From positions 1 to 46,607 of the forward strand of contig JALETI010000020.1 in assembly GCA_022781515.1 (NCBI GenBank): DNA of 46,607 bases, written 5' to 3'. The position numbers and the translations under genes are program-made. The DNA comes from Lachnospiraceae bacterium (lineage in GTDB: Bacteria > Bacillota > Clostridia > Lachnospirales > Lachnospiraceae). Each line of letters starts with the position of its first letter. Position 1 is the first letter of the stretch. Positions 28,339-35,698 of this stretch are shown in pieces. Below the pieces are notes generated by a model. The model was not told the DNA's origin, searched no databases, and saw only the letters and a program-made list of their open reading frames with translations.

Positions 28339-28367
28339 ATTATAGCCGATTTGCCATGATAACTCAA
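28339..28367 (-). promoter_or_regulatory. Sigma-A-type promoter of the ftsK-led operon
   Basis: On the minus strand TTGAGT (28367-28362), a 17-base spacer and TATAAT (28344-28339). The predicted leader is about 28 bases and includes the GAGGTG ribosome binding site of ftsK. Confidence 0.7.
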
Positions 28368-28443
28368 CCTTTTTGACATATGTGAATGATTTTCTGCTTC
28401 TGACACATCCTATCAGTGTCAAAAAAAAGGAAAGGAACATGTT

Positions 28444-29220
28444 ATGAAAAACAGAAATAATACAGAACAACCCCAAAATACAGACAGCTATGAAATGGAA
28501 GATAACAGACAAAGCAAGACTGATGAACGTTCCCGTCTGATCTATGATACCGGTGAAGCCTGTCTGGCAGACAGCTGTACCAGCCACAATATTCATCTTC
28601 TGACCATCATCGGCGAAATTGAAGGGCATGAATGTGCCGGAAATCAGGTAAAGTCTACGAAATATGAACATATCCTGCCCCGTCTTGGAATCATTGAAGA
28701 TGACTGCACCATTGACGGACTGCTGATCCTGCTGAATACAACCGGAGGGGATGTGGATGCAGGACTCAGCATTGCGGAAATGATTGCCTCCATGAGCAAA
28801 CCTTCTGTTTCACTGGTTCTGGGAGCCAGCCATTCCATCGGCGTTCCCCTTGCAGTCAGTACCACCTGGTCCTTTATTGTACCCACCGGAACCATGATCA
28901 TCCATCCTGTGCAGATGAGCGGAAGAGTCATCGGGGCACCACAGACATTTGAATATAACAAAAGAATACAGGATCGCATTACCGGTTTTATTGCCGATCA
29001 CAGTTCTGCTGCCAAAGAAGATCTGGAAAAAATGATGATGGAAAATACAAAACTGACCAAAGATCTCGGTACTCTCCTGATCGGCGAAGAAGCCGTGCAG
29101 CGGGGAATCATCCATGAAGTGGGTGGGATACAGCATGCCCTGCAGAAACTGCATCGGCTGATCCGTGAACAGGCATCTTCTATAGAACAGGCATCTTCTG
29201 TAAAAGACAGACACTCATAA
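28444..29220 (+). CDS. tepA: TepA-like ClpP-fold serine protease
   Basis: The Bacillus relative TepA (YmfB) is encoded next to spoIIIE; here the gene is divergent from ftsK, which supports the assignment. The crotonase/ClpP fold shows ILLNTTGGDVDAGLSIAEMI, the candidate nucleophile Ser in LGASHSIGVPLAVS around residue 134, and the candidate His in IIHPVQMSG. A charged N-terminal stretch of about 40 residues (MKNRNNTEQPQNTDSYEM) is not part of the fold. Length is 258 residues. GGAAAGGA lies seven bases before the ATG. Known members are cytosolic; a role in exported-peptide turnover or sporulation is inference. Confidence 0.88.
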   Translation: MKNRNNTEQPQNTDSYEMEDNRQSKTDERSRLIYDTGEACLADSCTSHNIHLLTIIGEIEGHECAGNQVKSTKYEHILPRLGIIEDDCTIDGLLILLNTTGGDVDAGLSIAEMIASMSKPSVSLVLGASHSIGVPLAVSTTWSFIVPTGTMIIHPVQMSGRVIGAPQTFEYNKRIQDRITGFIADHSSAAKEDLEKMMMENTKLTKDLGTLLIGEEAVQRGIIHEVGGIQHALQKLHRLIREQASSIEQASSVKDRHS

Positions 29221-29228
29221 CTTCTGAC

Positions 29229-29257
29229 TTGTGCTTTTTCCATATTCAGAGTATAAT
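29229..29257 (+). promoter_or_regulatory. Probable promoter of the metal-binding protein gene
   Basis: TTGTGC at 29229-29234, a 17-base spacer and a perfect TATAAT at 29252-29257. The predicted start of transcription (about 29264) coincides with the first base of repeat copy 2, so that element would form the 5' end of the transcript. Confidence 0.55.
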
Positions 29258-29264
29258 ATTTTCA

Positions 29265-29356
29265 TTCAAATCGACGCTTGCGGAGATTTGGCGCCGGATT
29301 CGGTTTGCAAAGCAAACATTTTCCTATTCGAATCCGTGCGCATCCCCGCGGAGCGT
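29265..29356 (+). repeat. Dispersed structured repeat, copy 2 (leader of metal-binding gene)
   Basis: Its first 47 bases are identical to copy 3 and it aligns end to end with copy 1. It folds on itself: outer arms ACGCT/AGCGT and GCGG/CCGC, then GAT/ATC, GCGC/GCGC and CGGATTCG/CGAATCCG, capped by GTTTGC-AAA-GCAAAC. Together these form one long, interrupted stem over about 85 bases. Confidence 0.85.
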
Positions 29357-29358
29357 TT

Positions 29359-29443
29359 ATCTCAGTCAGAGATTGTACTCTCACTGAAACAAGTTTGTTA
29401 TTACTCATCACCTATAGAGGTGAGAGTCTTCTCTGACTGAGAT
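29359..29443 (+). promoter_or_regulatory. Long hairpin in the leader of the metal-binding protein gene
   Basis: ATCTCAGTCAGAGA (29359-29372) is matched perfectly by TCTCTGACTGAGAT (29430-29443). Inside it ACTCTCAC (29377-29384) pairs with GTGAGAGT (29420-29427), leaving a 4x2 internal loop and a 35-base apical loop. There is no following T-run (TCAATCTTTTCG), so it is a weak candidate for a terminator and a better one for a leader structure. Confidence 0.7.
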
Positions 29444-29495
29444 TCAATCTTTTCGGGAGAAGGGACGATGTATGTTCTATTGGAGGAAGCAAATT

Positions 29496-30080
29496 ATGTC
29501 AGAAAAGTTTATTAACGTTTTAATGCATCAGGATGGCTGCGGATGCGGTCATCATCATGAGCATGAACATCAGGAAGAGGAATGCTGCGGCGGTCATGAT
29601 CACAATGGCGATGGCGAATGCTGCGGCAATCATGATCACCATCACGATGGCGAATGCTGCGGCGGTCATGATCACCATCACGAGGATTCCTGCGGATGCG
29701 GTCACGATCACAATGGAGATAAGGTTATGATCGGTACCATGGGAGGCCATATTGTAGGAACTATGATTACACATACTCCTGCGTCTTTGCCCATTGCAGA
29801 AATGAATATGAATCTTTCCATGAAGGATGTTGCTCTTTCAATTAAGGAAATGGGAGGCGTTCCCATGCAGATGAAGGCCAGCATGAAGGATAATCAGAGA
29901 ACAGTTGTCATGAATATGCTGGGAAGTGATATCTATCGTTCTGAGCAGGAAGGTTCTACAGAAGACGACCCTACCAGAGTCCGCTGCAGACTGCTGGCTG
30001 TTGCAGACGGTATTTCATCCGAGCAACTGAAAGAAAAACTGGAAGAAATTATGGGATATTTCCAGCATAATTCTTTCTGA
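29496..30080 (+). CDS. His/Cys/Met-rich putative metal-binding protein of unknown family
   Basis: I do not recognise the family. Start chosen at MSEKFINVLMHQ, with GGAGGAA seven bases upstream; the ORF track begins eight residues earlier. Residues 14-25 read GCGCGHHHEHEH. Residues 29-76 are four 12-residue repeats of the type ECCGGHDHHHDG, with paired cysteines and His-Asp-His clusters. The remaining 118 residues form a compact-looking domain unusually rich in methionine (MNMNLSMKD, MGGVPMQMKASMK, VVMNML) and ending in helices (SSEQLKEKLEEIMGYF). There is no signal peptide or membrane segment, so it is probably cytosolic. Cys, His and Met together suggest storage or handling of a thiophilic metal such as zinc, nickel or copper; this is inference. 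194 residues, monocistronic, with a strong terminator. Confidence 0.85.
   Translation: MSEKFINVLMHQDGCGCGHHHEHEHQEEECCGGHDHNGDGECCGNHDHHHDGECCGGHDHHHEDSCGCGHDHNGDKVMIGTMGGHIVGTMITHTPASLPIAEMNMNLSMKDVALSIKEMGGVPMQMKASMKDNQRTVVMNMLGSDIYRSEQEGSTEDDPTRVRCRLLAVADGISSEQLKEKLEEIMGYFQHNSF
29580..29723 (+). repeat. Four 36-bp in-frame tandem repeats
   Basis: Units beginning GAATGCTGCGGC encode the four 12-residue Cys/His repeats (residues 29-76) of the metal-binding protein; the last unit is more diverged. Confidence 0.9.
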
Positions 30081-30109
30081 TCATCTGGTATGATCCACAC
30101 CTGATGTTC

Positions 30110-30163
30110 AAGCCGGTCCAATTCAGGTAACTGCCTGCAGCTGCCTGATTGACCGGCTTTTTT
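30110..30163 (+). terminator. Rho-independent terminator of the metal-binding protein gene
   Basis: AAGCCGGTC pairs with GACCGGCTT, with inner CAGG/CCTG, and is followed by a T-run. Confidence 0.85.
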
Positions 30164-30186
30164 CAACACAACTTTTTTCAACACAA
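30157..30186. repeat. Perfect 15-bp tandem duplication at the terminator tail
   Basis: CTTTTTTCAACACAA occurs twice head-to-tail (30157-30171, 30172-30186). The first copy contains the T-run of the terminator. Confidence 0.95.
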
Positions 30187-30212
30187 TAATCAAAAAAGGC
30201 GGAAGGAATCCC

Positions 30213-31043
30213 ATGCAAATTCTTATTTCACTCTTTGACTTGAAAAATGAAATTCTCAATAAGAAAATAACCCTGTATGCTGCGCAGGCATCTTTTTTCC
30301 TGCTTTTATCACTGATACCCTTTCTTATTGCATTAATGAATGTCATTCAGTTTTTCACTCCTGATATGATGGATGCCATCTATCGGGCACTTGAACGGAT
30401 TCCCTATAAAGATACTTCCCGTCTGCTGAACGATCTTGTAAGCCAGCTGGCACTTTACTCCAACGGTGCATTGATTTCCTTTACCCTTGTCAGTGCACTG
30501 TGGTCTTCGTCCAAAAGCGTTTATGCCATCGAATATGCCCTGAATGATATCTACGAAAGCCAGCATACCTTTGGATTTATTCTGTCTCGTCTTGTCAGCT
30601 TTTTTTACATGATCTTTTTCATTTTTATTTTACTGATTACAATGGTTGTGCTGATGTTTGGACACAGTATTCAGAAACTCTTCAAACTGAGAGCTCCCGG
30701 TATCTATCAGATTACACATATTATTCTGCAATTCCGCTTACTGGCCATTGTACCTATTCTGATTTTCTTTTTTATGTGTCTGTATACGTTTTATCCGGGC
30801 AGAAATCTGAAATTCAAAGAACAATTCTGGGGAGCCGTTTTTTCTGCTTCTGCATGGGTGATTTTCTCACGCGGCTATGAATACTATATTCTGCATATCA
30901 CTTCCTATTCCAGAATCTATGGCAGCATGGGAGCCATCGTTCTTCTGATGCTCTGGTTATATTTCTGTATCTGTATTGTATTACTGGGTGCCGAACTGAA
31001 TTCCTATCTGAAAAAAGTGGGCTGTCGCACTAATTTTAATTAG
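30213..31043 (+). CDS. YihY/BrkB-family inner-membrane protein
   Basis: A polytopic membrane protein of the YihY (formerly 'RNase BN') family, function unsettled. The N-terminus carries the family's KKITLYAAQASFFLLLSLIPFL, and later segments include ALWSSSKSVYAIEYALNDIY and, near the C-terminus, YSRIYGSMGAIVLLMLWLYF with LGAELNSYL. Six hydrophobic segments are visible. Length is 276 residues. GGAAGGA is six bases before the ATG. It follows the terminator of the metal-binding gene, so it may depend on readthrough or on a promoter I cannot see. A hairpin overlaps its stop codon. Confidence 0.9.
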   Translation: MQILISLFDLKNEILNKKITLYAAQASFFLLLSLIPFLIALMNVIQFFTPDMMDAIYRALERIPYKDTSRLLNDLVSQLALYSNGALISFTLVSALWSSSKSVYAIEYALNDIYESQHTFGFILSRLVSFFYMIFFIFILLITMVVLMFGHSIQKLFKLRAPGIYQITHIILQFRLLAIVPILIFFFMCLYTFYPGRNLKFKEQFWGAVFSASAWVIFSRGYEYYILHITSYSRIYGSMGAIVLLMLWLYFCICIVLLGAELNSYLKKVGCRTNFN

Positions 31044-31058
31044 TGTGCGGTCCTTTTT
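31024..31058 (+). terminator. Rho-independent terminator overlapping the yihY stop
   Basis: CACTAATT, two bases, AATTAGTG with flanking CGC/GCG, followed by TCCTTTTT. The stem includes the last codons of yihY. Confidence 0.65.
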
Positions 31059-31161
31059 CGTACTTCAAGCCAGTCAATATATCCGTCACGAATACATTCG
31101 CACGGGCTTTTGTGCTCTTCCATCAAAAAAGATCACATTCGTGACTGTGTAACAGCTCATA

Positions 31162-31830
31162 TCAGATATTCTTTTCGGCAATCTCCCCTTGTTTTTTATA
31201 TATGGAGCAGGCCGGAATACATCCCCGCACACTGGAAAGGGGATAAACATTGCTGCACTTTCCAATTATGGTACCGGGATTCAGTACACTGCCGCAGCCC
31301 ACTTCCACTTCATCTCCGATCAGTGCACCGATTTTCTTTCTTCCGGTTTCAATATCACCTTCCGGTGTATGAATCACAATCAGTTTTTTATCTGACTTCA
31401 CATTGGATGTGATGGAACCGGCACCCATATGGGATTTGTATCCCAGAATGGAATCTCCCACATAGTTATAATGAGGAACCTGAACACGATCAAATAAAAT
31501 AACATTTTTCAGTTCCGTGGAGTTGCCCACTACCGCATGATCACCAACCAGGGCATTTCCCCGGATAAATGCACAGTGGCGTACTTCTGTTTCCTCCCCT
31601 ATGATACAAGGACCTGTAATGGATGCTGTGGGAGCGACTTTGGCAGACTTTGCGATCCAGATATTTTCCCCTCTTTTTTCATACCGTTCTTCCGGAAGTG
31701 TTTCTCCAATCTGAAGAATCAGGTCGGAAATACCTGCCAGAGCTTCCCATGGATACTCTGTTTTCGCAAGCAGTTCAGCCGCTCTGGTATGTGTAAGATC
31801 AAATAAATTTTCTGTTTTAATTGCTTCCAT
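31162..31830 (-). CDS. Left-handed beta-helix (hexapeptide-repeat) transferase-like protein
   Basis: The sequence is dominated by hexapeptide turns (IWIAKSAKVAPTASITGPCIIG, IRGNALVGDHAVVGNSTELKN) and the acetyl-CoA-type region YVGDSILGYKSHMGAGSITSN, resembling the C-terminal half of GlmU. There is no nucleotidyltransferase domain, though such proteins are often labelled UDP-GlcNAc pyrophosphorylase. Start moved to MEAIKTENLF with AAGAGG six bases upstream. Length is 222 residues. It follows topB after 27 bases, probably in the same transcript. Acyl or nucleotide-sugar substrate unknown. Confidence 0.8.
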   Translation of the reverse strand: MEAIKTENLFDLTHTRAAELLAKTEYPWEALAGISDLILQIGETLPEERYEKRGENIWIAKSAKVAPTASITGPCIIGEETEVRHCAFIRGNALVGDHAVVGNSTELKNVILFDRVQVPHYNYVGDSILGYKSHMGAGSITSNVKSDKKLIVIHTPEGDIETGRKKIGALIGDEVEVGCGSVLNPGTIIGKCSNVYPLSSVRGCIPACSIYKKQGEIAEKNI

Positions 31831-31857
31831 AGATAACCTCTTTTCATACATTGCAAA

Positions 31858-33924
31858 CTATTTTTTATAATACTGTTCCACAGCCCTGAATTGATTCTGA
31901 ATAGAACTTACATTGCGTTTTCTTCGCACATTTTCTGTACGCCGGATGATAAATCCACTTAATTTCTGCATATATTCATCTGTTGTTATGGATCCTTCTG
32001 CCACATATGTAAGCCCCTTTTCCCAGCTGGCTGTCAGCTCAGGATTCAGAAGATGCACAATCGAATCATTTACCACTTCATATATCAGCTCTCCAAGCAT
32101 GGTCGGAGTGATGATCTGTGTCTTTTTATTCAGATTCAGATACTGAATATTGAATAATTTTTTCAGAATTTCTGCTCTGGTGGCAGAAGTTCCGATTCCG
32201 CTGCCTTTGATCTGGGCACGCAGATCCTCATCTTCGATCAGCTGCCCTGCATTTTCCATGGCAAGAATAATGGAACCGGAATTATATCGTTTCGGAGGAG
32301 TTGTTTCCCCTTCTTTGATCTGGAACTCCTTTACCGCAAAATGGTCACCCTTCCGAATTTTTTTTAACGCTTCCAGAAAAACAGACTGATCCTGAAGCGA
32401 CATTTGTGATACCGTATCCGATCCTTCTTTTTCTGACAAATCTGTCTGATTCTTCCTGCCGGACAGACCGCCTCCTTCTGATGAATCCGACGTTTTTGCA
32501 GCAGATAAATGTTCACCGGTTACAATCATATAACCCGGATCGGCCAGAAGCTTCAGTCCTGCAAAAAACTGTTCCTCCTTCACCTGAAAAATCAGGGAAT
32601 ACTTATCATACAACGCAGCCGGATAAAAAATACTCAGAAATCTGCGTACGATCATATTGTATACGCTACCGGCATACCCTTTTAACGACGCAAGAGCACG
32701 AAGTCCCTGCCCGGTGGGAACAATCGCATAATGATCTGTAATCTGTTTATCGTTGACATATCTGGTTTTCGAAATAGTTTTATAAGTGCCTTTTTCCAGA
32801 ATTTCTGTTGCAAATACTCCCGTATCCCGCAATCCGGTAAGTCCTTTCAGATTTCTGTCAATTTCCTTTGCTGCCGCCGTGGACAATACTCTGGCATCGG
32901 TTCTGGGATAGGTGACCAGTTTCTTTTCATATAATTCCTGAACAATCTTCAGGGTCGTATCCGGACTGATCTTTAATCTTCTGGAGCATTCATTCTGCAA
33001 TTCTGCCAGATTGTACAGCAAAGGAGGATTCTTTTTCTCCTTTTTTTTCTCTTTTAAAATGACCTCTGCCGATGCAGGTGCCGGATCAGACAGATAATCA
33101 ATCATTGCCATGGCATCTTCTTTTTCCAGAAAACCGTTGTCCTTGTACAGATTTGCCTTGTTAAAATACCGGCTGCCTTCAACGGCCTTCCATTCTGCAC
33201 GGACCGGATAACCATCGCAATCCACCTCGGCAATTACTTTGTAAAACGGTGTTTTAACAAAATTGCGGATTTCCCTTTCCCGACGGACAACCATTCCCAG
33301 CACACAGGTCATAACCCGGCCAACCGAAATAACGGTGAATTTGTTTCCGGTAACCCGGCTGATTTCTCTGCCGTAAACCAGAGTCAGGAGTCTGGAAAAA
33401 TTAATTCCCATGAGATAATCTTCTCTGGCCCTCATATATGCAGATGATGCCAGATTATCATATGCAGACAGATCCTTTGCTGTCCGGATTCCTTTCAGAA
33501 TCTCTTCTTCCGTCTGGGAATCAATCCAGACTCTTTTACGACTCTTTCCTTTTACTTCTGCCATCTGTTCCACCAGACGATAAATATACTCTCCTTCCCG
33601 CCCGGAGTCTGTACATACATAAATAGTATCCACATCAGAACGATTCAGAAGATTTTTCACAATATTGAACTGGTCTTTTACCTGATCAATAATCTCATAT
33701 TTGTATTCTGTCGGAATAAAAGGGAGTGTTTCCAGCCGCCAGCTTTTCAAGGCCGGATCATATGCCTCAGGATAACTCATGGTCACCAGATGACCGACAC
33801 ACCATGTAACAACGGATCCTGCCGATTCCAGATACCCATTGTTCCTTTTCATCGGTTCTTTTAATGCTTTTGCAAACTCCTGTGCTACACTCGGTTTTTC
33901 CGCAATAAACAGATTTTTCCCCAC
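31858..33924 (-). CDS. topB: DNA topoisomerase III
   Basis: A type IA topoisomerase that decatenates DNA. The TOPRIM domain is at the N-terminus (LFIAEKPSVAQEFAKAL, VCTDSGREGEYIYRL), and the active-site tyrosine is in KLVTYPRTDARVLS around residue 335. RYNSGSIILAMENAG and GIGTSATRAEILKKL mark the strand-passage region. Length is 688 residues; the usual C-terminal zinc fingers are absent, as in most TopB. The start is a GTG with AAGGA four bases upstream. A charged insertion (SSEGGGLSGRKNQTDLSEKEGSD) lies near residue 485. TopB is also carried by integrative elements, but nothing else here suggests one. Confidence 0.94.
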   Translation of the reverse strand: MGKNLFIAEKPSVAQEFAKALKEPMKRNNGYLESAGSVVTWCVGHLVTMSYPEAYDPALKSWRLETLPFIPTEYKYEIIDQVKDQFNIVKNLLNRSDVDTIYVCTDSGREGEYIYRLVEQMAEVKGKSRKRVWIDSQTEEEILKGIRTAKDLSAYDNLASSAYMRAREDYLMGINFSRLLTLVYGREISRVTGNKFTVISVGRVMTCVLGMVVRREREIRNFVKTPFYKVIAEVDCDGYPVRAEWKAVEGSRYFNKANLYKDNGFLEKEDAMAMIDYLSDPAPASAEVILKEKKKEKKNPPLLYNLAELQNECSRRLKISPDTTLKIVQELYEKKLVTYPRTDARVLSTAAAKEIDRNLKGLTGLRDTGVFATEILEKGTYKTISKTRYVNDKQITDHYAIVPTGQGLRALASLKGYAGSVYNMIVRRFLSIFYPAALYDKYSLIFQVKEEQFFAGLKLLADPGYMIVTGEHLSAAKTSDSSEGGGLSGRKNQTDLSEKEGSDTVSQMSLQDQSVFLEALKKIRKGDHFAVKEFQIKEGETTPPKRYNSGSIILAMENAGQLIEDEDLRAQIKGSGIGTSATRAEILKKLFNIQYLNLNKKTQIITPTMLGELIYEVVNDSIVHLLNPELTASWEKGLTYVAEGSITTDEYMQKLSGFIIRRTENVRRKRNVSSIQNQFRAVEQYYKK

Positions 33925-33973
33925 ACAATCCTTCTTTCTATAGTTTTATGATACCAGGGTCAAAAGGTTGATA

Positions 33974-34005
33974 AAAAGCTGCCGTAGTTTCATACGACAG
34001 CTTTT
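33974..34005 (-). terminator. Rho-independent terminator of pyk
   Basis: AAAAGCTG-C-CGTA and TACG-A-CAGCTTTT form a stem with one mismatch; on the minus strand it ends in a run of T. It lies between the pyk stop and the topB start. Confidence 0.7.
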
Positions 34006-34122
34006 CTTTTACATATTATAGTTCGGAAGTGGACTTCAGCTCTCCTGTATCCCTCATTCCTGAAGAAAACCGGGAGAATATTCCAGTCGACACTTGCTGA
34101 TATCCGGTACCGACCGGAATTA

Positions 34123-35559
34123 TTATCTGGATGTTAATACCTGCATGGTGTTTGTAACATTCTTAATAACTGTTTCGTTCTTAGATACGACACCCGCTGT
34201 AATAATAACCGTATCACCGGAATGCAGATAACCCTTCTCCTGAACGATATCAAAAGCTGCATCGATTACAGCAGCACCATCGCCATGAAGCATTTCAGAC
34301 TTCATGGGAACAACACCCCAGTAAATCTGCATCTTACGAACGTGACCTTCATCCGGGCTCAGTGCAAGAATCGGGCAGTGGGGACGGAACTTCGACATCA
34401 TACGTGCTGTAAAGCCGGATAATGTGGGAGTGACGATATACTTGGCATTCATATGAAGACCTGTTGCCGCTGCTGCATAAACAACGGCACTGGAAATACC
34501 TCTTCTTCTGAATTTTCTTCTATCCTGAATAATCTGTTCATAATCAAGATGGGTCTCTGCATTCTCACAGATCCGGCACATCATGGATAATGCTTCTACC
34601 GGATACTTACCTGCTGCCGTTTCACCGGAAAGCATCACGCAGTCCGTGCCATCATATACTGCATTGGCCACATCGGTTACCTCTGCTCTTGTGGGGCGGG
34701 GGTTACGCATCATGGAATCCAGCATCTGCGTTGCTGTAATTACAGTCTTAAACTGATCATTGCACTTATGAATAATGGTTTTCTGAATATAAGGAACTTC
34801 CTCTGCCGGAATTTCCACACCAAGATCACCACGAGCTACCATGACTCCGTCACTGGCTTTGATAATATTGTCAATATTATCCACACCCTCCTGATTTTCA
34901 ATCTTGGAAATAATCTTAATATCATTTGCACCATATTCCTGAAGAATCTCACGGATTTCCAGAACTGCATCCACATTGCGGACAAAAGAAGCCGCAATAA
35001 AATCAAATCCCTGTTCAATACCAAAGATAATATCGTCCTTATCCTTTTCTGTAAGTGCAGGAAGATTGATTCTTACATTGGGAACGTTAACACCCTTTCT
35101 TTCACCCAGTTCACCGCCATTTTTTACAATACAGTGAATATCCGGTCCGTCAACCCGGATCACTTCAAGACCAATCAGACCGTCATCCAGAAGAATCTGG
35201 TTGCCTTCTGAAACGTCATCTTTCAGTCCATCATAAGTGATCTGCACGCAGGTGCTGTCGCCAATAACATTTCGAGTTGTTAAAATAAATTCCTGTCCCT
35301 GTTCCAGAGTAACCTTTTTTCCATCTTTTAATAAGCATGTTCTGATTTCGGGACCTTTTGTATCTAAAAGTGCTGCAACGGGAATACCAAGCTCCTCTCT
35401 GACAGCTTTCAGTCTTTCCAGTCTCGCTTTCTGTTCTTCATGTGAACCATGAGAAAAATTGAAGCGGGCAACATTCATACCGCCAAGAATCAGTTTCTTT
35501 AAAACTTCGGGATCATCCACTGCGGGACCAAGTGTACAGATTATTTTTGTCTTTCTCAT
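34123..35559 (-). CDS. pyk: Pyruvate kinase
   Basis: It makes pyruvate and ATP from PEP and ADP in glycolysis. Motifs are MRKTKIICTLGPA at the N-terminus, MNVARFNFSHGSHEE, LLDTKGPEIRT, IISKIENQEGVDNID (catalytic Lys and Glu) and VMVARGDLGVEIP with TATQMLDSM. The C-terminal regulatory domain is complete and there is no extra PEP-utiliser domain. Start moved 41 codons downstream of the ORF-track start to MRKTKI, which has AAAGGA seven bases upstream. Length is 478 residues. Confidence 0.97.
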   Translation of the reverse strand: MRKTKIICTLGPAVDDPEVLKKLILGGMNVARFNFSHGSHEEQKARLERLKAVREELGIPVAALLDTKGPEIRTCLLKDGKKVTLEQGQEFILTTRNVIGDSTCVQITYDGLKDDVSEGNQILLDDGLIGLEVIRVDGPDIHCIVKNGGELGERKGVNVPNVRINLPALTEKDKDDIIFGIEQGFDFIAASFVRNVDAVLEIREILQEYGANDIKIISKIENQEGVDNIDNIIKASDGVMVARGDLGVEIPAEEVPYIQKTIIHKCNDQFKTVITATQMLDSMMRNPRPTRAEVTDVANAVYDGTDCVMLSGETAAGKYPVEALSMMCRICENAETHLDYEQIIQDRRKFRRRGISSAVVYAAAATGLHMNAKYIVTPTLSGFTARMMSKFRPHCPILALSPDEGHVRKMQIYWGVVPMKSEMLHGDGAAVIDAAFDIVQEKGYLHSGDTVIITAGVVSKNETVIKNVTNTMQVLTSR

Positions 35560-35652
35560 TTTACTTCCTTTCTGCTCCATATGAAAAGACAGGCTGAAAG
35601 CCTTTTTATATCCGACAGAAAAACTCGCCGGATAAAAAAATGGGGATTCTTC

Positions 35653-35682
35653 ATCATATGGATGCAATGAATCCTGAATCAA
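35653..35682 (-). promoter_or_regulatory. Possible promoter of pyk
   Basis: On the minus strand TTGATT (35682-35677), an 18-base spacer and TATGAT (35658-35653). The leader (about 87 bases) contains a TATCCG/CGGATA stem extended by T/A runs at 35603-35640. Confidence 0.45.
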
Positions 35683-35698
35683 CCATCCAATGGAAAAA

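Noticed and set aside
29322-29345. tRNA-like T-loop motif TTCGAATCC in repeat copy 2
   Set aside because: No T-stem pairs around it, there is no D or anticodon arm, and copy 1 changes the motif; the bases belong to the CGGATTCG/CGAATCCG stem of the repeat.
29231-29440. Short ORF (MLFPYSEYNIFIQIDACGD...) as a real gene
   Set aside because: It is formed by the structured repeat plus the long hairpin and has no ribosome binding site; the open frame is best explained by the repeat sequence itself.
31858-33924. topB as evidence of an integrative element
   Set aside because: No integrase, relaxase, attachment repeats or composition shift nearby; the flanking genes are ordinary chromosomal ones.
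35603-35640. TATCCG/CGGATA stem as a terminator for the rhomboid-like gene
   Set aside because: The T-run precedes rather than follows the stem on the minus strand, and the possible pyk promoter lies between the stem and the rhomboid stop codon.
35560-35682. N-terminal 41-residue extension of pyruvate kinase from the ORF track
   Set aside because: The family begins at MRKTKIICTLGP, which has its own ribosome binding site, and the extension overlaps the likely promoter and a leader hairpin.
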